A stretch of DNA of 64,000 bases from Balanoglossus misakiensis (Eukaryota > Hemichordata), in the NCBI GenBank assembly GCA_040954595.2, contig CM082577.2, positions 11,718,001 to 11,782,000 of the forward strand. Reading direction: 5' to 3'. This document shows, one piece after another, positions 1 to 13,137 of the stretch. The translations under genes were made by a program, and so were the position numbers. The notes below the pieces were generated by a model, which was not told the origin of the DNA, made no database searches, and was given only the letters and a program-made list of their open reading frames with translations. The number at the start of each line of letters is the position of its first letter. Positions within the stretch are counted from its first letter, which is position 1.

Positions 1-3000
1 CAGGTTTTCACCATGATTAATACAAAATGTATGGCTACAATTATGCCAAATGACCTTTACCGAATGGGCCATAATTCTGTTTTAGTAGTTGTATGCCGAT
101 GTCAAGGTCATTTTGTGCATGTCACATTCTTGCATTTAAAACCATAGTAATTATAATACACACAAAATATATGTCATCATTGGCCTGCATTAATGTCAAC
201 TTGTACTTGTAGTGTGCAGAAAGGTTTGGTTAGAATTAATCTGAAATTTCTATTTCAGAAATTCAGTCCAAAATAATGTCAGGTCACTGCATTTATTGAT
301 TTAACCTAAAATTAGACCAGACAGAAATCCAAACAAATATATTTATGTGGTGGGTAATACTGCATGGCTGCAGGTGGTTCATTGCAACAAACTGTCACCA
401 AGTCAGATTTCACACAGAAATGGTCGTCGGGTAGTGCAGGCAATGTTTTCTAAGTGGACATTGATCATTTGGGTTAAAAAACAGCCACCTACACTTGCCT
501 GCTTTTTTTGCCATAGAACTATTTTGAGAATTTTAGTCTTGCCTGGTCTTTTCGTAACTCGTAAATTCATGCTTCTCAGTGTAATTCATTGCTCCATATG
601 GTAACATCTGTCTACAGTCCATCATGTAACACGCACTTCGCTTGTTGGGTGCTTGGCACTCTAGGTTACATGCTGGTAATGAAACAAGGGGTGCTATTCG
701 TTTCAAATTTCATTTTGAAATTATCAACAAGAGGGTAATGACAATGTACAGACCTGTGGCAGTGCAGTATGCAGCCACAGTGCATTTTAACATGACTGCA
801 CAAATATGAGAGACCCATAAACTATAAAAGTGGCATCTACATACATGTACCATTATCATCATTCCCAATGAAATCAGTCGCAACACATGTGCTGAATTTC
901 TCATAAAACTTGTAGAATACAGTACGCTGTGTGGTTAAACATTTACAGAAAAAAACTGTGGAGTGCTTTTGTGTCTTCCGCAGGAAATGGTGAATTTTTT
1001 TTAACTATATGTGCATATAGTAATAAAGTTGACAGTGACATCCAGAAAACTGTGCAGTGTGAATTTACTCTGCCCTACATACATGTATAGTAATAATACT
1101 CTTATTCTCAGACTATATAATATGTAGGACTACATGTACAGTACCCTGTACGTGATGGGTTATATCACTCATATTAGGGTAGATTTCTGTTTAAGTATTT
1201 GGAGAATTAAAGGGCAGGAAAAATTCTATCCGTACATGTTGCAATTTTTATCAGGATGGTGAGAGTTGTCGTTGACATGTAGTGATGCTAAAAGTCACTC
1301 CAGTAAGGAATACATAATTTAATAATAATTATTTATTTATTTATAACGCTTCTAAATCCAAAGAATAATATGATCAGAGCTGCTAGATAAAATACACATA
1401 ACAAAATGGCATTAAAATCCTAAAATTGTGTATGGCTATGAATGGTAGAAATGGAATAAAAATTGCTAAGTTTAACCCCTACAAATGTTAGCATATCTTC
1501 TGACATATTTACAAAATATATTACATGTGTATTTATTATTGGTAAACAAAATTTAACTTCCCTGTTTCTGATAAAAACTAAAAAAGTACCACAAAAATAT
1601 TTTGATTGCCCCAATAAAAGCATTGATATAAGGAATGATTTATGGAAAGATATTTCAAATTCAATATTATAATTTTACCTGAGATACATGTAATTTTGGT
1701 CACATACTACAGTAGATGCATATTTTCCAGCATGAGTATAGTTGTAAATTTATTGACTAATTTATTGCTTGCTAATGCTAATATAAATGATGATTTAAAA
1801 CAGTCAGTTAACATTTGACAGTCAACATACATTACATGATCGTGCATGTATACATGTAGGGTCAATGACATTGTGTACCTCACATTTCATATCATCAATA
1901 TTAGTGGTCCATAGACACAGTGCATCATACATTGTATGTTTATTTGTATTGTCAGAACAGTGACACATGAATTAAAACTGTGCCTGCAAAAGGCAGTTTC
2001 ATTAAGAATTTCAAAATTTATAGAATGCTTGTACAATGCTGTATATACAGTGTGTATGGTGATAATTTTAAAAATTGACCCCAAATACAATCTTCTTTTA
2101 GAATCTGAAATTTACAACTTAGCTTTAAAAAATCTAAAGGGTCGTTCATTATTTTATTCGTAATTTTGGTACATGTGTGTAGCTTTTTAATTTTCTTCGT
2201 AAAAATCTTGATGGATTTGTTTTTTCTCCTGTTGATTTTGCACATGAATGTACATCAGCCATGAGATGTGGCGTGGATTTTGGCCTTTCTTGATTCAAAA
2301 TGCTTCTGGCTAGCGTCGGCTGTGTATCGCACTGCAGACGTTACGTCAGGGGCTCAGGCCATATGAGCATCAACTCTGCTGGAAACAAGACCGATCAGGA
2401 TCAACAGACTCCCACAAGATTACGCGAAGGGAGTTCTCCGATTTCAGTGGCTTTCCTTTCCTTGAAACAGGAAACGATCGCTGCGCAGGAGACTTGGAGA
2501 AAAAAGGCAGGCGTTAAACTTAAACATCAAGTGAAAAGAAAAATGCCCAAATCTGCCCAGACATGTTGCAGTGATGCTTGTACCTGTCCGATCGTGAACC
2601 AGTGATAGTAATCCGTGCTGTCCCCCGATTGGTCCAAATCATCCTTCTGGTGTAATCAAACGATTATTAGCCGCTATTTACTCAGATGCGGGGAGAACAA
2701 TAAGCAGCTGTGTGTGTGTTTTCTTTATTTGCTTTTGCCGCTGATGGCAGGTTGCGTAACAAGAATATGTTTTCTCTGAGTGAGTGAGTCCGTTGCCTGG
2801 AATTAAAAGCAACCCATTGTCTTTATCTAATTTGTCATTGAATCTACCTGCTTGCCTCTGTGCAACTGTACAGGTTTGGATTTCAACAAGTGTAGGTTGA
2901 CCTTTTCCATCCATCTCTGCTCGCCACCATCTTGAAGTCATCAGCCATGCTCTCTCCCCCAGATTGTGACACATTCGCTTGAATGCGTCACTTCCTGGCA

Positions 3001-3870
3001 GAAAAGTGGCCAGTCTTCTCATTATTTATCTCTCTCAGAACTACATCGTTCTGACAATACGAAATGTCAATGTAAAAGTCATTCTCATAAATTGACAAAG
3101 AGGTCATTTCAGCTGCCGTATGTTTATCGCTACACTTTGCATCCATCGGACCGAGTCCGAGTATGTACACTCAAGAACAGCCCTCAGCATTTCTTTTCTT
3201 CCAGACTTGACCCAATCGGCTCATCTTAGTATCTCCGGTTTCACAGCTAAAATTCAATTTCTCAGAAGACCTTTACCAGCCTGGCAGGGGTCATTGCCTC
3301 CTGACCTTCGGGGCAATACGACAAAGCTTTCTAGCTTTGTGTGTGGGCTCTGTGTTTAGTTTAGACTCATTTTGTGAATCCCTTTTCGTCTGAACCGTTT
3401 CAATGGTAACATATTTGACGCAACACATGGTTTGAATTAATTTGACTTAAATACTGAATTCAGACGTAGCTGTGCATTTTTTTCTTCTTCTAACAATAAC
3501 ATTGCAGGCAAACAAATGAGAGTGAATATATACAGGATTTTGATTTTTTTTTTGCAAACACAGTGACCGTGGTTGCAGTTAATACCATACATGTATTAAC
3601 TGTGAATTATAATAAATACACACATGTATAAAAAACAGTTTCATGACCTTGTGACGTTTGTTCCAACCTCTGACACAAAGCAAATGTCAGTCGCATATGT
3701 AACCAATTGGGGAAGCCATACAAAAACTCGCTTGTAATGATATAGTCTACACGTAGAGCTTGTCTTCGTCTAAATTTAACAAAACATGCATAAATTCAAG
3801 GATAATGGAAGCTGGTTGCTCATCCTGTTGTGAGGGACATGTCTTTTTAAAGCAGAAGTTGGTTGTGATT

Positions 3871-3949
3871 TAGTCTAGTATCCAGACTGGTGTTTTTTTT
3901 TCACTATGTGTGGAACATAAAAAAAAAACTGAGTCTGGATTCTAGACTA
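3871..3949. mobile_element. TA-flanked foldback MITE, family 1, copy A
   Basis: A 79-bp near-perfect palindrome with arms of the type GTCTAGAATCCAGAC / GTCTGGATTCTAGAC, flanked by TA on each side. The loop carries a smaller inverted T-run/A-run. TA duplication fits a Tc1/mariner-mobilised miniature element. It abuts a second foldback immediately to its right. Confidence 0.7.
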
Positions 3950-3950
3950 G

Positions 3951-4037
3951 TCTAGCCTGGTATCCATACCAAGTGTGTTTTAGATAGACTCACTATTAAA
4001 ACACACTGGGTATGGCATGGATACCAGGCTAAGACTA
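3951..4037. mobile_element. TA-flanked foldback MITE, related family 2
   Basis: Inverted arms starting TCTAGCCTGGTATCCATACC and ending GGATACCAGGCTAAGA, with inner arms GTGTGTTTTA / TAAAACACAC. It is bounded by TA and directly adjacent to copy A of family 1. Same architecture, different arm sequence. Confidence 0.65.
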
Positions 4038-6992
4038 GTCATGATGTAAAATCAAGGGCTCTGGATGAAATATATGCTTTCAAGACGCGCAGAAATATTT
4101 GTGGTGTTGATGTACCCAGACAGGTGCACTGAGAGAAGTGACCATTGGGTGTAAGGTGTACGACCGGTGATTTATCAACTGCTCTGACAGGTCGCAGCAG
4201 TTACTTTGAGTAGCCGTAAAGGTGTCATGAAAACCCTCTTTGATGTTTAATGACAGGTCGTTTCCACCCCTAATGGATGGGCGCTGCTGGGGGAAATTAG
4301 CAGCTCAAAATAATCATATGGGTTTTAATGGCGTCTTGTGTGTGTGTGTGCCAATACTTCAGTTTTTTTTTTACAATCATTTGCTTTGAATGCCCATTGT
4401 TGCCGTCTTAGGAGTCACCTAGGCTTTGCTGGCTCAGTAACAACTATTTGGTGTCGTGTGCCTGCAGTGCTGGGACAATTAATGCAGTGTGTATTGCTGG
4501 GTGTAAAAGACAACTGCCATTCATTGTTGTGCGAGTCTGACCTCTGAGAAAGTGGTGAATGGCTGTGATGATGTAAATCAGGAAGAGGCCATACCTCGAT
4601 GCTACTGTAGTGTCACTGTGGTCGACAGTCCCTGCCACCAACACCTGGCCCCAAATCTCCTCACTTTCTCATGAATTTGGGATCAAAAAGCTCAGAAATA
4701 ATGCATTGACTGATTCAAGACTGTGGCTGTAAGTGTTTCTGGTGACTATAATCTAAAATTCATGACAAGACGAAAAAAAAAAAGCGTTTCTTGGTTCCGA
4801 GTAAAAATATTTGACTTAAAATAATATTGAAACTACATGTAGTCTGTTTGAAAGTGAAGGGTGATTTTTTCCTTGGTAAATGTTTTAGTTTGCTTGTCAA
4901 CCTTAGATACATGGTCAGTGCAAAGATCATTCACTTTAGTTACAAAAACATTGATTTTACACTAATTTACAGGTATACTACATGTACATGTGTTATACAG
5001 GTACATTGTAAATACCCCTTTAATCGTACACTCTGCCAGTCAGCTTGTTCTTGATGTTGTGAGTTGTTCTTTTCTACCTTTGCATAGAGCCATATGTATG
5101 TCCAGTTGTGTCTATTATTGTAGTTGATTATCATGCAGTGATCAGAAATGATCGTGTGGAGTATCATTGGACATTGACGTGTACAATTCTCATTGAGTCA
5201 ACAACTCAGAGCCACAGCGTACGGCTAATAATAGCTCAGCTTTAAAAAAAAACATATTTTAAATCGTCAAGCTGATGAGAGAAAGGCATATTTCATTCTT
5301 CACGACGAACGAGGTATGGGTGAAAAAAAGTTCTCAGAAAAAGTTGTACATGTATTTGGCAAATCACAAAAATTGTCATTGTTGATTGTTCTTGAATCAT
5401 ACAGAATTTTGTCTCTTTTAATATTGGAGGTTCTTCTATGCTATTCAGTTGCAGCTATATTTTGTCAGCTGTGCAGATAGCCAGTCCTGTTGCGAGTTGC
5501 CAAATGCCAGGGGTCTGACCTCTGACCCGAGTCTGTTTGTTTACCCCTTGGGAACTGGTACTTTTTAAAGGTCAGGTGACTATACAGAAAATGGATAATT
5601 AAACTACCTAATGAATTTTTGCAAAATCGTGGCAAAGTTCCATATTTTACTATAGTATATAATGTAATTGATAAAAAAATCGTATCCATCTTAGTTGTGG
5701 GGCAGAAAACATTTATATTTGCATTAATTGTTGACCTCAGACCTGTCAAATGTCAGGTCAGTGTACATATATACCATAATTGTGTTCATTACATTACAAA
5801 ACTGAATGAAAAATTAAAAAGAACATTGCCAAGATTTTATTCTAATTCATTGTGAGAAATCCGTTTCAAACTCAGAAATTATATTATTAGTAAACTGAAG
5901 ATGTAAGAAAATGTGTAGTCTGCAATTTAACCTGTGGTGATTTTCATGCAGAGCCTGGAAATCAGCAACATGTAGAGAATATTACAGTTACTTGAGAACT
6001 GCCACTGCAGGAAATTATGAATAATCTGACTTAAATGTAATCTTAGAAAGCTCAGTAGGGAACATGCAAAATACTGCGTGGAAAGAAATTAATGCCAGAA
6101 TTTATGTCGAGTCTTTGAGGTGTCAAGTCAAAACACCCGCGGGAGAACATTGGCAAAATTATGATTTAATACAGATCAACCTCGAGGATGATAAACGCAA
6201 TATGGAATTGTGACCCATTTAGAGAGAAAGAAATCTGACAGGAACAGAAAACATCTATCTCGGCATTCTGACTATTAGTGGTGAGGTCTTCAAAGCCTAG
6301 CACTGCAGCCCGAACAGGTGACAGCAGCCATTGATAGATGTGATAATGGCTGCGCTGGACTCATTCGCTCGAAAGTAGAGAGCTTTTATGAATATTGCAT
6401 GAATTTTTAATACAGTAATTTCACTTAATGTCGTGACATGCAGTGGCCTGTTTGGAGTGCGGTGAAGCAAGAAGGAGATCTTCCTATATTAGCTTTTAGG
6501 AATGACCTCTCAGGTTGTTGGGAGACATCTTAGAGCGATGAGACAGAGAGTCTCAGCTCTGTAACCCCTTTTCTCTTGCTTTTTACAATTTGTAAGCATC
6601 AGATTGCTGTGAGTGTGAGTGAGTATGTTAGTGTAGTATCTAGTCGTGTTTTGTCCACTTTGCTCCAAAACTAAGTGTACGTGTATGATGAGTTTTATGT
6701 TGTATTTGAAGAAGTCTGTCTGTCCACATGGCATCTCACATTACGTTCCACTCTCTGAGCACAACCCTTTTCTTCTTTCGAAGATAAACAACACTTACAA
6801 TACATGTAAATTACACTTTAGGAGAGTTTAACAGTCTGCCAGCGGTATTTTTAAACAATGTCAAGATTTTATCAACCAGTATTACTACAGGTCTATTAAG
6901 AATCAAGTCCGAATAGTGCTGCGTCTTTATTTCAAAACTGTGGATACCCACTTTCTGAAGATGCATTTGACTTCAATGATCTCAGTAGAGTA

Positions 6993-7081
6993 TAGTCTAG
7001 AATCCAGACTCATGTGTGTTTTTTGCTATATGCCATGTGTGGAGCATAGCCAAAAAACACAGGAGTCTGGATTCTAGACTA
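6993..7081. mobile_element. TA-flanked foldback MITE, family 1, copy B
   Basis: Perfect outer arms TAGTCTAGAATCCAGACT / AGTCTGGATTCTAGACTA and an inner inverted repeat around TGTGTTTTTTG and GCTAT...ATAGC. This is the best-preserved copy. A 29-bp tandem duplication (7078-7134) follows directly. Confidence 0.75.
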
Positions 7082-7134
7082 TTAGAGTACAACTCTGCTA
7101 ACTACTACTATTAGAGTACAACTCTGCTAACTAC
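7078..7134. repeat. Two-copy tandem repeat, 29-bp period
   Basis: The sequence ACTATTAGAGTACAACTCTG... is present twice head to tail, starting at 7078 and 7107, at the right end of the family 1 foldback copy B. It is a short local duplication, perhaps linked to insertion repair. Confidence 0.7.
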
Positions 7135-9569
7135 ATACATGTACAAGTTTGTATATGGATGGACCCCAAAGTGTGACTTTCTACTGGTAGCTTCTGGGTA
7201 TGCTGTGAAAAAAACATGCAGTTCTCAGCAATACATTGCATACGCGGATACGAGGTCCCGAAGTTAGCATTCTCGATCATCAAACTGGAATTTACTTTCC
7301 AAGCAGTTATGTTGAGGAAACATGTAGTGCTTTCCAAGGTACACTCAGGAATTTTAAATGCAATTAAGTCCTAACGGCCACCTTTTTAATTGTCTCCTCT
7401 CCTGGGAATGTTGGGAGAACAGGTAGTGTACAGTGTATCAGGTATGTACAGTTGAATGTGAGATAGCAAGTGTCTTGGAGAAAATATATTGATCTTTTCT
7501 CAATAAGTTGCTGTAGAAGAGATTTTGGATTAGGACTTGAAAAGTTATCAATATTAATAATAGAAATCAGAAATATCAACTGACTTCAAAATTTTCAGAT
7601 TTGTATAAAATATATTTATTTACACCTTATGAATTGCAGTATAGCAATCTGCTTAACCCCATAAAGGTCATGTCACCTGAGTGTAAACTGTTGTTAGATT
7701 TTTTTTCTGCTTGTGAAATTCTATCAGTTTTTACTTGTCGGGTAGAAGATTACACTGGGGGCAAAGTGTGTTAGACATCCAACAAAACAGGTGTATGAAT
7801 AATTGTGGTGATTGCCTGGGATGAGCTCAGAGCAAAAAGCAAATATTTGAATAATTCAATCTCTGGTATTTATATTGTACTGGAAACACAAGATTCTAAC
7901 AAATTGAAAATGGAGGAACAGTGATAGGGTGGGTGTTTCTGTCCAAGGAGAGCAGCTGGCTTACAATCAGGGGGGAAGCCATTAGCTTAGGTCTTATCCC
8001 AAACGTACACAGTTAATGGTAATCCTGTCTGCAGATTATTTTGTCCTGAGCTTTGTTTTGGTATTTATTTTTCTGTTTATGAAATTATTTTGCCTGTGGC
8101 CAGCTTTTGATTTGAAATTGGGGCACACCTCACTGGAAAGAGACATTTAGCATGAAGGTTATATGGCTGACACAGTTTGTTTATTTGGGTTGGCATAGAA
8201 CGGTTTTGTCACAGATGGCATTCCGTCTGTGATTAGGTGATGGAGATAATCTTCTTATCAAGCCAACAAGCTAAAAAACCTGATATTTAGAGCTCTTTGA
8301 CATGGGTGGGTAAGTTTATACTCTTTTGCAGATGTTAATTTACATGTAGAGACGCGGCTATTTGCTGTGATCCGAATCTGAGGTCACAGTGCACAACAAG
8401 AATACATAGCAAACTGTTCTTGCAAGACAAAACGACATGCACTGTTAGGCTGTCAAATTTGAAAATTCCAAATCAACACTGATAATTTTGAGACTGTTTG
8501 GTTATTTTTAGTAGAGTAAGGCATGCAAGCATGAATAAGTGCTACTAAATACACCAAACAGTGTACGTTTTGTAAGATTCATCAGTATTTGTATTACACC
8601 ACTGTGGTAGTACGGGTAGTGTAGATAGAGCAATGCATGATGGTCCTGATTCCACATATGCAAATTACTGCATATATATATCAAATTATATCTTTACTGG
8701 CAGGGCTGTATTTTCATGTTGGGCTCTGGAAACAATATCACTTCCCAAAATATCATTGATGCAAACACACATAATGGTGATATTTAGAAATACCAACCAT
8801 CCCTTTCAGAACAGAAAAAAAGTAATGGTTTTTAGAGTCAGTTTTCACAATATATTTTGTGTCTTCACATTTCTAACATTTATTCTTGGATTACAAATTA
8901 AAAACCTTCAAAATTCAACAAGTGCAGACTACAGTACAACATTCCCCCTAACAAAAAATATTTTTTTAAAAACTTCATTGATTTCAGAATTTTACAAATT
9001 TCTAATCTTTACATGTAATGATGGATTGTATGTACTTATGTGCATTGAATTGTAAAACATTTGTTTCAAAAGACAATTTTTGTATCAGCAGCCATGCAAG
9101 CATGTTTGCTGAGAGGGCATAGTACTTCCAAATACATTTTAATCATGCTATCAAAATACAAGATGAACTTTCTGTATGACAATGGTGACGAGTATGGTCA
9201 TAAAACATGATTAAAATCAAGCTGAGTAGGTTTGATGGTGATAACACATTGCGAAAATAATGAAAGTAATTAGTTCAAAGAGCATCTCTGCTTTTGTTGA
9301 CAGAATCCGAGATACCTAATTACATTTTCTAATTTCTGTGAAGTATTGCATTCAGATATGCATGATACAACAGGTGGTGTTGTGGATTTTAATTATGAAA
9401 GCTAATTAATGAAATTGGCTTTTTAGAAATATAAGTACATGTATATATGTATGCAGATTAGGTTGGCCCTGAATATATTATCCTTGGTCTTTCCAGCATC
9501 ACTATATAGGGACTATATCAAGGATGAAATTTTCTCAGAGTACTGTGAATTGGGCTGTTCTTTTAATAG

Positions 9570-9655
9570 TTTGATACACCATGGTTTGGTCCAAATCCAT
9601 TGTTTTCTATGGTAAGGTTGGACCTCTGAAGTTGAAACTGGGGGTGAAAGGGTAA
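9570..9655. repeat. Diverged copy of the AACCCTTTCAC mini-element
   Basis: Shares CCATTGTTTTCTATGGTAAG, TTGGACCTCT and GGGTGAAAGGGTAA with the copy at 15153-15242. The left terminal repeat has decayed. Confidence 0.6.
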
Positions 9656-11861
9656 AACAAATTCTGTGAAAATAACCCTGTGGTTGGCAGATAACAGTGT
9701 TGGCAAGTTCTTTGGCCACTATTTCAAACCCTTAAGTTGTTACACGGTATTTAACGAAATAAATCTGGAGAAAAAAAAAATCAATGGCACAGCGGTTAAG
9801 TACATGTAGTTGACAAGTCTGTAAAAAATGATGGAATACACAGTGTGTACCAACCATATGGTGAGTTAAGCTCCACATCGACCAGCAGTGTGACCTTTCT
9901 GAAATATACATGTATGGTTGTAAAGACTAGCTGTTTTGTCTCTTGAATGTTTATTGTCGTAGTAATAAGTTAATGGTATCATTCGGCAGAAAGTTGTACC
10001 ATGTCAGGTTTTACTTTCATATTTAATGGAATTAGAGTTTTCCATAAAATATGTACACATTGAGCGACCGTAAGACAAATGACACAGTTTGTAAAAATTT
10101 GGCAATGCTGAAGATGTGGTGTTGAACAGATAAATTCTTACCTTTTGCCTACTAGTATTTTAGTCAGTGCAAATGTCGTCATAAATTAATTTATAATATG
10201 AGAGAACTGGATGTTAGTGTCAATTAACAGTATAAAATAGTACTCTTACTCTTAGGGGGAAAAACGTTTTTTATTTTGTTTGTTTTTTGACAAAATGACA
10301 TCATGAAGGAATTGAATTCTAGATGGCCTGGGTACAATATGTAAAAAAATAATGTCACTTGAAATACTATACGTGTTTTTGAATTCCAAGGTGTTGATTT
10401 GCCTGAAGGTAACAAGGTTACAAGAATCGGTGACACTCAGTGCAGCGTCACCCAAAGTCACGCAGGAAAAGATCTTCATTCTCATTAAAATAGAGAGAGA
10501 GGTGACCTTGGATTTGAAATGGATCACCGGGCTTAGAATCCCAGTAGCTGTCCTTGTAAAATTGATAAGAGACAAAGGAATATTTAATAAGTGAAAGTGT
10601 TTTTGATATACGTGTAGAAACCTGTAAACGACAGATCGTGTGTTTGCATAGAATAGCCATCATGAACAATACCGCGATGTGGGGATATTTATAGAATTGT
10701 TATATTGAAGGGTCGGAGGTACAGATGTTTAGATGTACAGGCTGTTGTGCCAGTGTTAAAGGAAATTAAACCCCCCATTTTATGACGAATATAGCAGCTG
10801 TTTTGTATTCAAATTGCAAAAGAGACGCTGGTTCTTTTGAGGTTTCGCTCATTTGAATGTCGTACTCCCGCATGGTAATTTGCATATAAAGGGAATAATG
10901 TATGAGGGGGTCATCGCAGTTTAGGGCATCAGGAATGAGACTGTATTCATCTGTAGGATAACAATTTCCTCTCGACATGGCAAAATAAAATTTTATTGGT
11001 CGGGACTTACAATTTAGGATGGAATAATTTGTTGTCAGTAATCAATTAGTAATGGTGTATTCCGAATTTCCAAGTCATGATAGGAAATTCTAATTTCTAT
11101 ACGACTTTTCAGCTGCTACAATATCATTGAGATGTCGGAAGGCTTTTGTTGGAGAAATTTTTGCAACTACCGGTGACCAGTTTTTAAAGTCGTGAGCTAA
11201 ATTAATTACTTTTCACTCACACCCAGTCCTTCCCTGTGTGGGAAGCCATTTTTGGTTTTTGGCTATTTTGTCAAAATTTGCATAACTTCAAAAAAAAAGC
11301 ATATTGAACTTTAACCTTTACAACAGATAGGTTGGACAGATGACAAAATTTTCAATTTCAAAGTGGAAGGCTCGATGTCAATTGGCAATGCCCATCATGT
11401 TTGTCCTGTAGTCTGCTTCTTAGGAAATCACTTCTCCGTCACATCATTGACCAGTCGTCTCCATCAACCACTTACATCGAGTCTACTTCATAAAATTCAC
11501 TTTCGGTTCGCATTAGTCGTAAATGAGCAGACCTCTAGTGTTGTCGGCCTCTCTTGTTTGATGCATGGAAGTATATAAAGACATGAATAAAACATTGTTT
11601 TTTGAAGAGGCTTAGAGGTACATACGATGTATGTATATGACAGATTGTGGACTGAGTATTCATTATGTATAGTCAGTCTAGAATCTATCCCGCATATAGT
11701 TGACTTTGCATTAATGATTTTGGCTTTGCATGAAAAGAGCCAGAAAAGCACAGAGTAGAGTCTAGACAGGCCATATTATTATTACAAGCTGATACAATTC
11801 CAGAGAAACTGACTATTCAATCGCACAACTTCCATCAAACACGGTCTAGCCACTGAATGGC

Positions 11862-11912
11862 TAGTCTTAGAATCCAGACTTTTGCTACATTTTGTATGCT
11901 CCACACAAAAAG
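11862..11912. mobile_element. Truncated family 1 foldback element
   Basis: The left arm (TAGTCTTAGAATCCAGACT) and part of the loop (TATGCTCCACACA) are recognisable, but the right arm is missing. A diverged copy of the element at 6993-7081. Confidence 0.5.
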
Positions 11913-12700
11913 ATACCAGTGCAGCTAATGGAGTTTTAAAAATGGTAACTGTCGCCAGTATTAAGCCGCTATGAATTGATACAGTTATCTACATTGTTTC
12001 ATGTATTTTTACCCAGTCTAATCTCCAATCTTGTGTGTTTGGAACCATGCTCATTATATAGATTGGTTGTGACTTCATAAAATTGTATCAGAGGCTTTTA
12101 AAGTTCTAGTTCTTCTATGTAGCAGAATTATAATATCAGCAGAAGTCAAACACATAGTTAGCATTCCCCTCATGCACTGTGATGTAATGATTATATTTCA
12201 GATAAAAACCCTTTACATGTACGTCTGTCTAACTCCTGAATAATAGAACTGCTTTTAATAGCAGTAAATGGTGGCTGGAGTTTACAACTTTCTTGTGCAA
12301 GTCCAGCAAAATATACTGTTCCATATTAAAGCTACACTCTGTACATGTACTCAATCTCAAAGTATGTGCTTACACACTTCTCAGTTAAACAGTTATTCAG
12401 ATGTTAAAAGTGTTTCAAATGAATTAGAATTGTATGTGCCGTTCTTGGCCAGTATGAGATTAAACGCGTACATGTAAATGAAGACATTGGTAATGTATCT
12501 ATTGCCAAGACGCAAACAAAGACATTGTAGGGTTTGTTTATCTAGGTGATGTTGTTATTTAAGGCATCCAGAAAAATCAACAGACTACAAACCTGGTGGG
12601 ATTTGTCGGCAGTTTTGTATTCCAGTAGGTCGTTCAGTTGGTTGAGTTGAAATTTTGCGGAGTTGCTGAACTCGTATCACTCTCCCTGGACGTACATGTA

Positions 12701-13137
12701 CAGTGCAGCTTAGGAATAGCTTTCCAACTGCACCAACACTGGGTCAGCTCTGTTTAAACACTGGGTCAACTCTGGGTTGGCACCCTATTGGCGCTCTAAT
12801 TAGCACCTATTGGGCTTGTGTTTAACTGGGGTGTTCCAAAACAATAGGGTGCGCCAAGGTGCTAACACTGAACAATGCCAAGTGCCAGGGCCAACAGATT
12901 CACACCTTTGTAACACTTGGAACACACAGGCTAACACTGTGTGCCAAAACAATAGGGTGCGCCAAGGTTTAACACCTTTGTAGCACATGCTAACACTGAA
13001 CAATGCCAAGTGCCAGGGCCAACAGATTCACACCTTTGTAACACTTGGAACACACAGGCTAACACTGTGTTGGCTCATTATAAACACCGTGTCAGCAAGT
13101 TGTTAGCAAATTGGAAAGCTATTCCTAAGCTGCACTG
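12701..13137. mobile_element. 437-bp non-autonomous TIR element, Tc1/mariner-like ends
   Basis: Perfect 27-bp terminal inverted repeats (12701-12727 and 13111-13137) begin CAGTGCAGCTTAGG and are flanked by TA (12699-12700, 13138-13139). TA targets and CAGT termini are usual for Tc1/mariner elements. The interior has no transposase. It contains an 82-bp direct repeat (12861-12942 and 12989-13070) and a repeated CCAAAACAATAGGGTGCGCC segment (from 12836 and 12944). The motifs CACTGGGTC and TGTGTTGG recur in inverted form. The perfect TIRs suggest recent insertion. Confidence 0.85.
12836..13070. repeat. Internal direct duplication inside the TIR element
   Basis: An identical 82-bp block occurs at 12861-12942 and 12989-13070, preceded in both cases by CCAAAACAATAGGGTGCGCCAAGG or a truncated form of it. 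The second unit carries an extra ~20 bp (TTAACACCTTTGTAGCACAT). The identity points to recent tandem amplification of the element's core. Confidence 0.85.

Noticed and set aside
2300-2605. 101-codon + strand open frame starting MLLASVGCVSHCRRY
   Set aside because: It begins with an ATG in a GC-richer block and looks somewhat protein-like, but there is no matching donor, no homology I recognise and no partner exon. Kept only as part of a possible conserved block.
8633-9055. 140-codon + strand open frame
   Set aside because: Its composition (Phe, Ile, Asn, Lys, Thr) matches AT-rich DNA. No motif, no promoter block and no splice context.
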